Below are positions 1-9,397 of a stretch of DNA of 64,000 bases, piece by piece. The translations under genes were made by a program, and so were the position numbers. Numbering within the stretch: position 1 is the stretch's first letter; each line of letters starts with the position of its first letter. The DNA is from Spinacia oleracea (Eukaryota; Streptophyta; Magnoliopsida; Caryophyllales; Amaranthaceae). Under the pieces are notes generated by a model, which worked only from the letters and a program-made list of their open reading frames with translations, was not told the DNA's origin and made no database searches. The DNA lies in assembly GCF_020520425.1 (NCBI RefSeq), contig NC_079487.1:78807141-78871140 (forward strand), given 5' to 3'.

Positions 1-1065
1 TTTAATGCATACATCTTGAGTGCAAGGCACAAGCCTATTATTACCATGTTGGAAGATATCAGAGAGGGTTTGATGGAAAGACTGCATAAGAAAAGAGATT
101 TCATTGGGAAAAAGGAGATAATGTTGTGTCCTAGGATCCAAATTCAGTTAGAGAAACACAAAATTTGGGCTAGGGGTTGGAATGCATACTGGGATGGTGG
201 GTTTTGCTATGGAGTAAGAGAAGGTGCAACACAGGTTAAGTATGTGGTGGATCTGAACCAACATACTTGCAGTTGCAATGCATGGCAGGTGAGTGGGATT
301 CCATGCAAACATGCAATTGTTGCTATATGGAATAAAGTAGACCACCCAGAACAATATGTCAATGCATATTTCTGCAAACAGACCTACATGAAGGCATATG
401 AATTTTTGTTAGAGCCTTTAAATGGTCCTCAAGAGTGGCCTACTTCTGATAGCATTGTTGTGGCTCCAAAGGTGAAAAAGGTCAATGGAAGACCTAAAAC
501 AAAGAGGAGATATGGTGTTGGAGAGGTAACTGCATCTGGTAAGCTGAAGAGAACAGGTTGTTCTATGAAATGCAGCTTATGTGGTGTGATAGGCCACAAC
601 AAAAGGGGTTGCAAGAATGCCCCTAAGCAACAACAACACAGCAACAATCATGCTACTGCAGAGCAGACCACACCACAGCAACAACACCCAAGAACCAGTT
701 CAGCTATACCAATGCACAATAGGGGTGTGGGTATTTATACCTACCCAAATGGGTATCAAAGAATAGCTACTGTAAGTCATTCAATATACTCAAATTCTTT
801 CTTACATGTTACTTTACTGTACTGAAGCCAACTTGTTCCTAATTTGTTTTAATTAATGCAGCCTATATCACAACACTTCCCCACACCACAGAGGCAAAGA
901 CCTCCTGCAGCTTTCTATTCTGATCATGGGGGTGAGCAAACCATCTACTCCTTCCCTGCACATGACTTCCCATTGTCACAGACTCAACCAAGTCAAGGAC
1001 ACACAATATCAAGCCAAGCATTGCAGGATCTTGCAATGGCTAGAAGATTAGAAAAAAGACCATGA
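1..1065 (+). CDS. MULE transposase, C-terminal part (SWIM and CCHC zinc fingers)
   Basis: C-terminal part of a Mutator-family transposase, the nuclear protein that cuts and moves the element. The frame is open from base 1, so the gene starts upstream of the window; the catalytic DDE domain is not visible. Seen here: a SWIM finger at about 265-330 (CSCNAWQ...CKHAIVAIW, pattern CxC...CxH) and a CCHC knuckle at about 571-614 (CSLCGVIGHNKRGC), then a Gln/Pro-rich tail. Exon 1 ends at 771; intron 772-861 has GTAAGT and GCAG borders and joins in phase 0 to exon 2 (862-1065, stop TGA). The frame holds across the join with no stop, so this half looks intact. It converges on the GRF gene. Family assignment is firm; activity unknown. 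Confidence 0.85.
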
Positions 1066-1146
1066 GGTTAGATTTTATTGAATTTAAAGTCTTCATTACA
1101 TTTCATTAGTGCAGATCATTACATTTTACCTACCCACTTAACCCAC

Positions 1147-1575
1147 TTAACTTAAAACAAACCAGATAAAAAAAAACAGAACCACTAGGATTACAACCCA
1201 CACTTCACATTTCACACTAATAGGTCTTCTCATCTTGCTCATCACATAGTCTGCCTCCCTCTTCCTTGCATAATTGTTAGCTTCACTAAGTTTTGTCCTA
1301 AAACTATCAACTTCAGCAGCAAGGCTTTGTTTATCTTGCATTAACCCTAGTATGACAATTGTTTGCCAAGTTGTTGGTTCTTGTTCATCAATCCATCTAA
1401 AAAAGATGCAACCCCTTCTGTTTGTTTCAACATCATAATCTGGACAAGCAATGAACCTCCTTCCAGGATTTTCTTTTGTCCATGCCTTTTGAATGGATAC
1501 TGTGAATCCACAGTAGCACCTCTTAGGGTGTTCATTATCACCATTGTTGAACAAAGAGATAGCCCTGTTCATCAT
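1147..1575 (-). CDS. GRF-type zinc-finger protein with C-terminal membrane anchor
   Basis: Protein of 142 aa. The N-terminal third carries the GRF zinc-finger pattern: CYCG at about residue 21, GRRFIACP at about 38-45 and GCIFFRW at about 55-61. GRF fingers are nucleic-acid-binding modules known from repair enzymes and many plant transposon-linked proteins. A middle segment (about 75-112) looks helical, and the last 20 residues are strongly hydrophobic, suggesting a tail anchor. The start is the first ATG after a probable 5'-UTR intron (1577-1674; donor AAAAAG/GTATTT, acceptor TTTGCAG on the minus strand). It is convergent with the transposase, so it is probably the second gene of the MULE. 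What it does for the element is not known. Confidence 0.7.
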   Translation of the reverse strand: MMNRAISLFNNGDNEHPKRCYCGFTVSIQKAWTKENPGRRFIACPDYDVETNRRGCIFFRWIDEQEPTTWQTIVILGLMQDKQSLAAEVDSFRTKLSEANNYARKREADYVMSKMRRPISVKCEVWVVILVVLFFFIWFVLS

Positions 1576-2090
1576 TCTGCAAATAAATTACGTTTTAATA
1601 ATTATTTCCTAAATATGTTAATTATTGTTAAAATAAGCTAACTTAAGATTTTAAAAAAAATGGCAGAAAAATACCTTTTTGTTGAGAAGAGTCAGCTATG
1701 GTGGAGCAACAGAGAAAAAACACAGAGCAGAAGATGGAAAAGAAAGAATTTTTTTTTTTAAGTGTTTTATTGTTGTTTTGTTTGCCATGGAATGTTAAAT
1801 ACTCTGTTTTTTGAGAGCCTCAACGGCTATATTTTTGTAAAAAGCTAACTGAAATGAATTTCCCTTTATTTAATTATTGGTAAATGGTAAATGTAACTGT
1901 TTTTTTGTCGTTTAGTGCCTTTTATTTAGTTTCCTTTTAATTTAATTGAATTTTAACGGCCGTTAGTGACGGAAAACAAAAAGCAGCGTTTTCCATCCAT
2001 TTTGAGGGACCTAAATGCTCCTTTTGAAACTTGAGGGACCTAACTGCTTCTTTTGGCAAAGTTTAGGGACCTCCAGACCTATTTACTCGT

Positions 2091-2881
2091 GATATGCATG
2101 AAGAAGCAGATATGCATTTCAGCATTTAGACTTTAGAAACTTTTGTGTAAGACCGCCTAACGGTTAGACCACTTTTTTGGTACCAACTAAACTGGTGTAA
2201 ACATAATTAAAAGTAATAAAATCATAACTAATTGAATAACAAAAAAGTTAAGGTATAAAATAGTTAAATTTGTGAGTCGGAGTAGTTATTATTTTTTAAC
2301 AAACTTATTGTTAACTAAAACTCACAAAATCTTAACTAAGTGATCTCATTGTTTAACTAATCAGTTTCATTGTTTAACTAATTGGTTCGGTTGCATTACT
2401 AATTGGTTTCGTTGCTTAACTAACTGAATTTCAGACTTAATTAATCGGGTTCAGTGGTTAACTAATTAGTTAAAGTGCATAAATAATTGGTTCCAGTGCA
2501 TAAAAGTGGTAAAAGTTTGTATTTGGACTTCCTAATAATGCACTATGTTGATAAATTTATAACCTACTTTGTATTCATCTCTGTCTCTATTTGTTTTTTC
2601 TAGTTTGATTTTTTTTTTGTCTCACAAAAAGATTTCAAACAAGAAAAATAGAAAGACGGAGGGAGATTTAGATTGTGGATTTGTGGGTATGGAGTACAGA
2701 CTTTTAAGATTTTTGTCAACTAAATCAGTCACCACAAAACATTTAAGATTAAATAGAGGAATACGGCTGACCGTTCTTGAATATTAGTACTATTTTCGTA
2801 TTGAGTTATGTTTTTGTTATAATAACACAATTACGAGTATATTCTCTATTAAAAAGACGATGAACACGAGCTCCAACCAGT
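2091..2881. other. AT-rich intergenic DNA with degenerate AACTAATTGGTT repeats
   Basis: No supportable gene. Between about 2330 and 2500 a roughly 25-bp phrase built on TTAACTAATTGGTT recurs in degenerate tandem form. The open frame at 2569-2787 has no recognisable domain. Confidence 0.5.
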
Positions 2882-3110
2882 CAATCCCCTTGATTGGCAA
2901 GTAAACATATCAAGGGGTATTTTCGTAAATAAATTATCAAAATATACAATCTACATATTTAAGTGTACAATATCTTTTTATATTAAAATTATTTTCTTTT
3001 ATTTTTAATTTTTTTAAATATCAAATATGTTGTACATTGCAATTTCTAGATTGTATATATGCTTATTATAATTACGAAAATACCACTTGATATGTCAATC
3101 AAGGGGATTG
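2882..3110. mobile_element. MITE with long terminal inverted repeats (229 bp)
   Basis: The first ~45 bases (CAATCCCCTTGATTG... ATTTTCGTAA) return as an imperfect inverted copy at 3070-3110 ending CAAGGGGATTG. The left arm has a 5-6 base insertion relative to the right. The interior is AT-rich and non-coding. No target-site duplication is obvious, so the superfamily is not assigned. Confidence 0.75.
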
Positions 3111-4384
3111 TTTTAAAATTTCTCCGATATGATGAAACACTACTAGTTATTATGCAAATTTTATACGAGTGAAAAGAAAGAATGTTGAGAACGCGGTTAA
3201 TTAACCCTTTATTCCTTTCCCTTTCTTAACTCTATTTTGATAGGATTTGATTCCTTACCAATAAACAAAACTAAAAAGAAAGCACTTTAGAAAAGAGGTT
3301 TAACCTTGAAGCTTATAACTTACCTGAAGTTACAAAAGATGCTTTGTACGAATTTCAACTTTCCCAACACTTTCTGCCTTTCTGTTCTTGCTAATTGCTA
3401 TAAAAAATATATCTCCAATCCGATCATTTTTAATGAACCTGCAAATCATTGCCAAAACCCCAGCAATTTAATCCAAGCAGTTGCCACTTTTTGGTAAGTT
3501 TTCTGTTTTTGCTCCTATTAATTTACAAATTCGATGCATTTTTGTTTTTTTATTCCTAGATTTTTTGAGGGGTTGAGAGTTCACTAGAACTTAATTAATT
3601 AGCTTAACCCAATTAATCTTCAGTATCTATTTATGCTTGATTAAGGGCTGATGATGGTAAAAGTTGATACGTTTGCTGATGCCTCGCTCCTTTCTGTAGC
3701 TATTGACAATTGTAAATGTCACTTTACCTTAATTTTTTTAACGGTGAATAATAGGAACTGGTGGATTGATTTTGGCACACCATGTAATAGCATAATTGTT
3801 CGTGCTTCGAATCAAATAAGTGTTGTACCAAAATCAGTTTTCCAAGAACTCTATTATGGAGTAATTGGTCAATTAGAATTTTAATACCCGTTTGTTAGCC
3901 GGTAATAAATATTGGGAATGAAAATAAAGCTAAATGCATTTCGCAAGAAAAATAACGATCATAATGTCCATAGTAATGAAGCTTATCTCAAATATAGTGT
4001 TTTTCTTCATAAATTTGAATTCTTTCTAATACCACTCCACAAATGGTAATGGAAGTTTACGAAGAAAAAGTGATAATTTTGAGTGAACTTACAAATTGTA
4101 CATACAAATTCAATCCTATTAACACCCTTTATCAAACGGGCCGTTAAGGTAATTAAACTCAATATACTACTCTCATTTTAGCACCTAAGTTAAGGAAAAG
4201 AAAAGGGGAAAAAAATTTGCTTAACAACTAAGCTATGTAAAATGAATGCATAAAAGTAGTCATACTTATTCTGTTATATATTCATCATAAGTTCAAAACT
4301 GATATAGTGTCTTGGAGGATTTTACTGATCTTTCACTATCTTTTACTTTGTATTTTACAGGGGTTGTAATTGTAAATATATAGC
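3111..4384 (+). other. Upstream region and probable 5'-UTR intron of the first DUF247 gene
   Basis: No convincing protein gene; the small open frames at 3306-3497 and 3651-3884 match nothing I recognise. A good donor (TTG/GTAAGT, intron from 3494) and an acceptor (TTTTACAG ending at 4360) would give a spliced leader joining just before the ATG at 4385. The second DUF247 gene shows the same layout, which supports the idea. Confidence 0.4.
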
Positions 4385-5641
4385 ATGGGAGATCTAACCA
4401 AATGGGTGTCAAATTCGATATCAGAAGCACTTGAATTATTACCTGCAGTTTCCTCATATTGCTGTATCTATAGAGTGCCTGAAAATCTTCGCAAGGTAAA
4501 CGAGGATGCTTATCGGCCTTTGCTTGTTTCGATTGGTCCTTCCTACTACGGCGATCCTAGGCTAGTTGCTATGCACCAACAGAAATTGAGGTACTTGCAA
4601 TCTTTTCTTCAACGATACACTTGTTATAACTTAGATTACTATGTCCAAGTTATAAGAGAATGGGAAGTGGTAGCTCGTCAATGTTATGTTGAGAGTCTTG
4701 ATACGACTAGGCTAACTAGTCCACAATTCATTGAAATGCTTCTTGTTGATGCTGCGTTCCTCATTGAGCTCTTTTTGAGGAATAATTTCCATGAATTCAT
4801 CGAGGAAAACGACCGTATTTTCAACAAGCCAAGGATGATGTTAGAAGTCACTCGTGATATTAGGCTCGAAGAAAACCAGCTTCCATTTTTCATTCTTAAA
4901 GGTCTTTATGACCTAGTCATTCAGCCTTCATCCCAAAACAAGCAAGTTTCCTTCCTTGATATCACCTATAAATTTCTGACGGGAAAGAACGAAGCTGTTC
5001 CTGCTAGGATAATAGATGCAGATGTCAAACATTTGGTTGATATCTTAAGGCTATGTTACTTGCCTTGTTCTGTTAGGGGTCAACATCCTAGGACCAATCC
5101 AAAATTCGAGTTTGCTTCAAGTGTAAGTGAGCTGAGTGAAGCTGGGGTCAAATTTGTAGCAAGCCCAAGTGAGAATTTGCTTGACATAAGATTCGTGAAA
5201 GGGGTTTTAGAGGTTCCGAGGTTTGTGGTGACAGATGATACAGAATCATTGTTCAGGAACATTATGGTGTTTGAGCAATGCCATTATTACTTCGACTCTT
5301 ATATCATTGACTACTTTGCATTCATGGATAGTTTGATTAACACCCCTAAGGATGTTGGCATACTTGTCCAAAGTGGGGTGATTGAAAACTGGCTGGGGAA
5401 TAATGAAGAAGTGGCCAATCTCTTCAGCAACATCTTTAAGCAGACAAGACTAAAAGGTTCAGACTTTTATTACTCGGGGATTTGTAAGGATCTGAATGCA
5501 TATGCTGGAACTCCTTGGAATCGATGGAAGGCCATACTCAAACACGATTATTTTAACCATCCATGGGCAGCTATTTCTGTAGTTTATGCAATTGTCATGT
5601 TGATTCTTACTGTCTTACAAGTTGTAACTGGCTTCAAATAA
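4385..5641 (+). CDS. DUF247 family protein (UPF0481-like), full length
   Basis: Single-exon protein of 418 aa, the normal size for plant DUF247 proteins, whose biochemical role is unknown. Family hallmarks: CIYRVPENLRKVN at about residues 27-39, followed by PLLVSIGPSYYGDP and KLRYLQSFL; LLVDAAFLIELFL at about 120-132; RLEENQLPFFIL at about 159-170; and a central FEQCHYYFDSYIIDYFAFMDSL block. The C-terminus has one hydrophobic segment (about 392-416) typical of the family and predicts a membrane anchor. No stops or frameshifts. The ATG at 4385 sits shortly after a probable 5'-UTR acceptor. In grasses, DUF247 genes are male determinants at the S and Z self-incompatibility loci; nothing here shows that role. 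A second, diverged member lies at 31337 on the same strand. Confidence 0.93.
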   Translation: MGDLTKWVSNSISEALELLPAVSSYCCIYRVPENLRKVNEDAYRPLLVSIGPSYYGDPRLVAMHQQKLRYLQSFLQRYTCYNLDYYVQVIREWEVVARQCYVESLDTTRLTSPQFIEMLLVDAAFLIELFLRNNFHEFIEENDRIFNKPRMMLEVTRDIRLEENQLPFFILKGLYDLVIQPSSQNKQVSFLDITYKFLTGKNEAVPARIIDADVKHLVDILRLCYLPCSVRGQHPRTNPKFEFASSVSELSEAGVKFVASPSENLLDIRFVKGVLEVPRFVVTDDTESLFRNIMVFEQCHYYFDSYIIDYFAFMDSLINTPKDVGILVQSGVIENWLGNNEEVANLFSNIFKQTRLKGSDFYYSGICKDLNAYAGTPWNRWKAILKHDYFNHPWAAISVVYAIVMLILTVLQVVTGFK

Positions 5642-6064
5642 CTAGGTAGCTTGTCAAGTTGTGATCATTGCAATTAAAATATTTGGAATACTAGCTTGTG
5701 ATTTTAACAATTGTCATTTAAGTTCTGTCCTCCGTTTTTATTAGCCGCTTTAAGAACTAAGAGATACAGAGCATTCAAGAAGATGATAATCATAAGAACT
5801 TAGTGCTCCTAACATAAACCGATCAAGAGATTACAAAACACGAAAAGCATTATCAAAATAAGGTGACACTGTCTTACCCAACTGTGAATGCAAATCTTGG
5901 TAACAGAAGCAGGTCTGATACGATGCAGTATGCATCGCGAGGCTGACACAGCTCACCACAAGCTCCTCTCTGTTGCTTTGCTTTCTTCAGTGCAGGCTCC
6001 TGAATCATCTGTGCAGACTCTGAATCAGTGGTATTCAGCTTATAGAGAGATTATCCACTGTGAG
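5642..6064. other. 3' flank of DUF247 gene, no gene seen
   Basis: Contains the 3' untranslated region and DNA leading into the SINE. The 66-codon open frame at 5888-6088 overlaps the SINE body and is unlikely to be a gene; the body of the SINE may begin near 5890. Confidence 0.4.
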
Positions 6065-6200
6065 CTTTGCCTTAATCAAGGCACATAAGCGAGCTTTGCC
6101 GGCAATATAAATTACAAATGGGAGGCGGAGGATTCGAACCTGAGAACTATCATACACAGACCGTCAATCTTAACTACTATGCCAAGACCTCATTGATGCC
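6065..6200 (-). mobile_element. tRNA-derived SINE (head region)
   Basis: Read on the minus strand it has a polymerase III box A (TTGGCATAGTAGTTAAG, about 6170-6186) and, about 30 bases on, a perfect box B (GGTTCGAATCC, 6130-6140). This is the layout of plant tRNA-related SINEs. The 3' body and tail run to lower coordinates, and their exact end is unclear. It is not a functional tRNA gene: no cloverleaf acceptor stem pairs around the boxes. Confidence 0.6.
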
Positions 6201-6316
6201 AAATTAAAATAACACAAACAACATTTACGCAAATAGATACAGAAGTTGGCCGGTGGCGTGGTTTTTACTACTTTTCTTATGTCACATTCTTGAGATAACT
6301 TCTCTCAAAATTTTAA

Positions 6317-6343
6317 CTAGTATTTTATGCACGCGATGCGTGC
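6317..6343 (-). mobile_element. Helitron 3' terminus
   Basis: On the minus strand the sequence reads a 6-bp-stem hairpin (GCACGC-GAT-GCGTGC, 6329-6343), an 8-base spacer and then CTAG followed by T (6317-6320). Hairpin, short spacer, CTRR and host T is the standard Helitron 3' end. The element would extend to the right from here; its 5' TC end was not located. Confidence 0.5.
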
Positions 6344-6489
6344 GTGGATTTTAGAATGCATGTAAACCAACATTAATAAATCAATATTTTAAGTTTATTA
6401 AATATAAAGGTACCTTTTAAAGTATTTTGAGTGAATTTTTTTTTCCCGGCGTACAATGTTTATTTGAAAAACTAAAATCATGATATTGT

Positions 6490-6796
6490 TGTTAGAATAA
6501 TGTCTTGAATCGGTCAAGCCCCTTACTGCAACGCCCCAGCACGGGGATCTGTTATTCTGGACTAGGGTTATCTGTTTTGGGCCTATTTTCTGGGCTTTTC
6601 CGCATCTGTTTAGAGAGTACTATATAAACTCTCTAGGTTATAACCTAGTTGTATTCCGTAATCTGTACTCCTCAAGATCAATAAAGCTTTCCTCCCCTCT
6701 GCCTGTGGACGTAGCTAACACATTGTTAGTGAACCACGTTAAATTCTCTGTGTTCTTTATTACGTTCTTTATTCTTTCTTTGCATCCGTTATAACA
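6490..6796 (+). mobile_element. Solo LTR, probably Ty1/Copia (307 bp)
   Basis: Begins TGTTAGAATA and ends GTTATAACA. Contains a TATA-like box (ACTATATAAACT, about 6628) and a polyadenylation signal AATAAAG (about 6681). It is flanked by a perfect 5-bp target duplication ATTGT (6485-6489 and 6797-6801), so this is a complete solo LTR left by recombination. The Copia assignment is by general resemblance. Confidence 0.85.
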
Positions 6797-6801
6797 ATTG
6801 T

Positions 6802-7041
6802 ACTATGTGTTTTTAAAACTTAATACCCTATAGTAATTTTTAAACGCATAAACTCAAGGTTGCGTGACTTGCGTCTAATTTTTCTACTACCTTCGTTCCT
6901 AAAAGTTCTTTACACTTTCCGTGTTAGTCCGTTACATATAGTTGGATCGACAGAGTCTGTATCCAACTATATGATTAGGGTTTACTAGTAGGATTAGAGT
7001 TGTATTAGAAATAGGATTGCACAATAGAATTAGAAACCTAA

Positions 7042-7043
<2 letters not shown>
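6802..7043. other. Intergenic DNA with a 13-bp-arm hairpin
   Basis: No gene. CATATAGTTGGAT (6934-6946) is repeated in perfect inverted form at 6960-6972, with a 13-base loop. A fragment near 6887 (CTACCTTCGTTCCTAAAAG) resembles a Stowaway MITE end but has no partner. Confidence 0.45.

Positions 7044-7120
<77 letters not shown>
7044..7120. repeat. (AT)n microsatellite
   Basis: An unbroken run of AT dinucleotides, about 77 bp, directly abutting the left end of the next mobile element. Confidence 0.95.
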
Positions 7121-7122
<2 letters not shown>

Positions 7123-7490
7123 TTCCTATGTGAGTATACTAGTATATATGAGAATGAATCTAATCCGTAGGATTAGATTCAGTCGGAAAGCTAGGATTAA
7201 AACAACTAATGGAAACATTGTAATTCAACCTTCCCATTTAATGATGAAACGCTATTTTCTCTCTCCAAAATTAGTTTCTACCACTTTCTCTCTCTCTCTC
7301 TCAACAATACTGTCATTCCTCTCTCCTCAAAACCTCCATAGAAGCTTGAACATCTCCGATTTCTCGTCGTTTTCTTGCCAATTACAGCTGAATATTGTTG
7401 CTTCAAACCAAATTGTTGCCGATTTCATCTATAATTCTTCTTATTCTTAAGAAACTGCGTGAATTAAAACCTAGAAATTCAAAATTGAAG

Positions 7491-9397
7491 ATGACAAAAG
7501 AAAAAGAAGCTAGCTACAAATCAAAGTGAAGAACCTATGGAATAAGAAAAAGGTAAGAATTTCTACAAAAAATACGAAATATACTACAAGTTTTAATCAT
7601 TGATTTGTGTTAATTTTCTGTATTTTTAATTTTAAGGAAAAAGGTTCATATTCGAAGTGAGGATGAAGTGCGCAAGAATGAAGATGAAAACACTACTTCT
7701 GAATTGAAAACTACAAAAAAATCGTAAGCAATTGAGTTGGTTGAATGTTCAAATTGTATTATTTGATGTTGTATTTGTTGTTTTATTTTATCTGAATTTG
7801 GAATCAGTTTGTTCTCAGTTTTTCTGATTATTTTCTGAAATCAGAATCAGTTTGTTCTGAATTTTTGTGATTAATTATTCATGTTTTCTGAATTTTTCTG
7901 TGATTAACTTCTAATTTTTTTAATTTTTGAATTAATTTGTGAATTTTTCAAAATATATTTCCTGATTATATGAAAAAAATCATGATGTTCTAAAACTTAT
8001 ACTTATATGTTCTGAATTTTTAGATAGGGAATATTCAAAGGAAGGAAATGAGATTAAACACGCTAAAACATCGGAGCCAGAGGGAATTGGTAGCCCAATT
8101 GTCGAAGAATCACTTTTGAAGGACATTCTTGAAAATATTGGGTAATATTTTATAATCTCAATTCCTTAGAACATGAAAGTTTAACAATTTAGAACATACA
8201 GGTTCATTGTTTAGAACAAAATTTTGTAATATTTAGAACATGAAAGTTACTTTTTTAAACCTCAAAAATTAGGGATAGTGATGGTTCAGGTGTTGAGAAA
8301 TGGAAGATATTAGAAGACTTTAGATCTTATTTGGCTACACTTACCATATTTAAAAACTTGTGTGTGACTTTGTGACATCAAATCAACTCTTGTACTGTTG
8401 GCTTCTTGTGTCTAACAATTATTCTAGTTAGCTTATGTACAACATTGTTTTGGTTATTGTTAATAGTTTGTTTACCAATAACCCTTGGATTTGGGAGTAT
8501 TTCTTTTTCTGATAGCTTGTTGCGTTCCTAAAATATACATAAATACAATACATGCTTAGAGATTTTTTTTTTAACTTTTAGAATATAGAGCACAACAGAA
8601 CAAACAACATGAATGGTGAAATGGAAAAGCAATGTCAATATTAATTAATGATTGAAAAAGGACGACGTAAGTTTATTTTATATTTAATGATAAACCTTAT
8701 ATGGTTCTTCTAATATAAATTGTACTAAATCATTTCAAAGCATGATACTTATCCACGTACCCATACGAGATTGTGATGTTTTCAATCTATGTTGGTTGTA
8801 TTTACGCTTATTGTGTATGTTACTTGCATGTGTGTGTGCTCGATCTTTCATGTGCATTTGCGTCAATTCAAAACATTTAGTTTGAGAATTCATAACATTT
8901 AGCTTAGGGATGCAGAACATTTAGTTTGGGAACTCATAACATATGTTTTAGAATTCAGACCATTTAGGTTGGGAATTCAGAACATCCACTTTGTGAATTC
9001 AGAACATCTACTTTGTGAACTCAGAACATCTACTTTGTGAATTCAGAACATCTACTTTGTAAATGTAGAACATATGCACTTTGTGAATTCAGAACATCCA
9101 CTTTGTGAATTCACAACATCCACTTTGTGAATTCACAACATCCACTTTGTGAATTCAGAACATCCACTTTGTGCATTCAGAACATCTACTTTGTGAATTC
9201 AGAACATCTACTTTGTAAATGTAGAACATATGCTATTTTATTGTTTCTAATATTCAAAATTTTATTCATTGCAGTTTGAGAAAATGAAGAGATTGATGGT
9301 TGAGTATTGTGGTAAGATATTGACGCACAAGGAAAATGATGAGCATCGTGTTATGGTTTCCAAGTCAAGGAAATGGGCAACAAAGAATCAAATTTAA
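7491..9397 (+). pseudogene. Remnant of a ULP1-like protease gene (catalytic core missing)
   Basis: Exon-like pieces with good splice borders: a first piece from ATG 7491 that hits a stop after 12 codons; a K/E-rich piece at about 7637-7723; a piece at about 8024-8142 (EGIGSPIVEESLLKDILENIG); and a final piece 9275-9397 preceded by TTGCAG and ending in TAA. The last piece reads LMVEYCGKILTHKENDEH, clearly matching LRVTFCGLLMLSKQNEKH in the last exon of the ULP1 gene at 23081-23185. The His/Asp/Cys catalytic exons are absent. It cannot make an active protease. Whether a short transcript is still made is unknown. Confidence 0.55.
8872..9226. repeat. 22-bp tandem repeat, about 16 copies
   Basis: Units of the form AACATCTACTTTGTGAATTCAG run head to tail with small changes; two units contain AATGTAG variants. 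It lies in the intron just before the last ULP1-like exon of the deleted MULE. Confidence 0.9.

Larger units (their letters stand above)
1..2090 (+). mobile_element. Mutator-like element (MULE), right-hand part, cut by window start
   Basis: Holds a MURA-type transposase C-terminus on + and a GRF zinc-finger gene on -, with 3' ends about 80 bp apart. The DNA right of the genes ends in a block at about 1990-2070 where GGGACCTAA-like phrases recur at about 30-bp spacing, as often seen at plant MULE ends. The left end lies outside the window, so neither the terminal inverted repeat nor the target duplication can be checked. The right boundary is approximate. Confidence 0.6.

Noticed and set aside
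6121..6187. Possible tRNA gene on minus strand
   Set aside because: Box A and B are present, but no acceptor stem or plausible anticodon arm; better explained as a SINE.
7130..7450. 106-codon open frame after the AT microsatellite
   Set aside because: Lies in the terminal region and leader-like CT-rich part of the MULE; no domain.
8872..9226. CRISPR-like array
   Set aside because: Units are contiguous without unique spacers, in a plant transposon intron.
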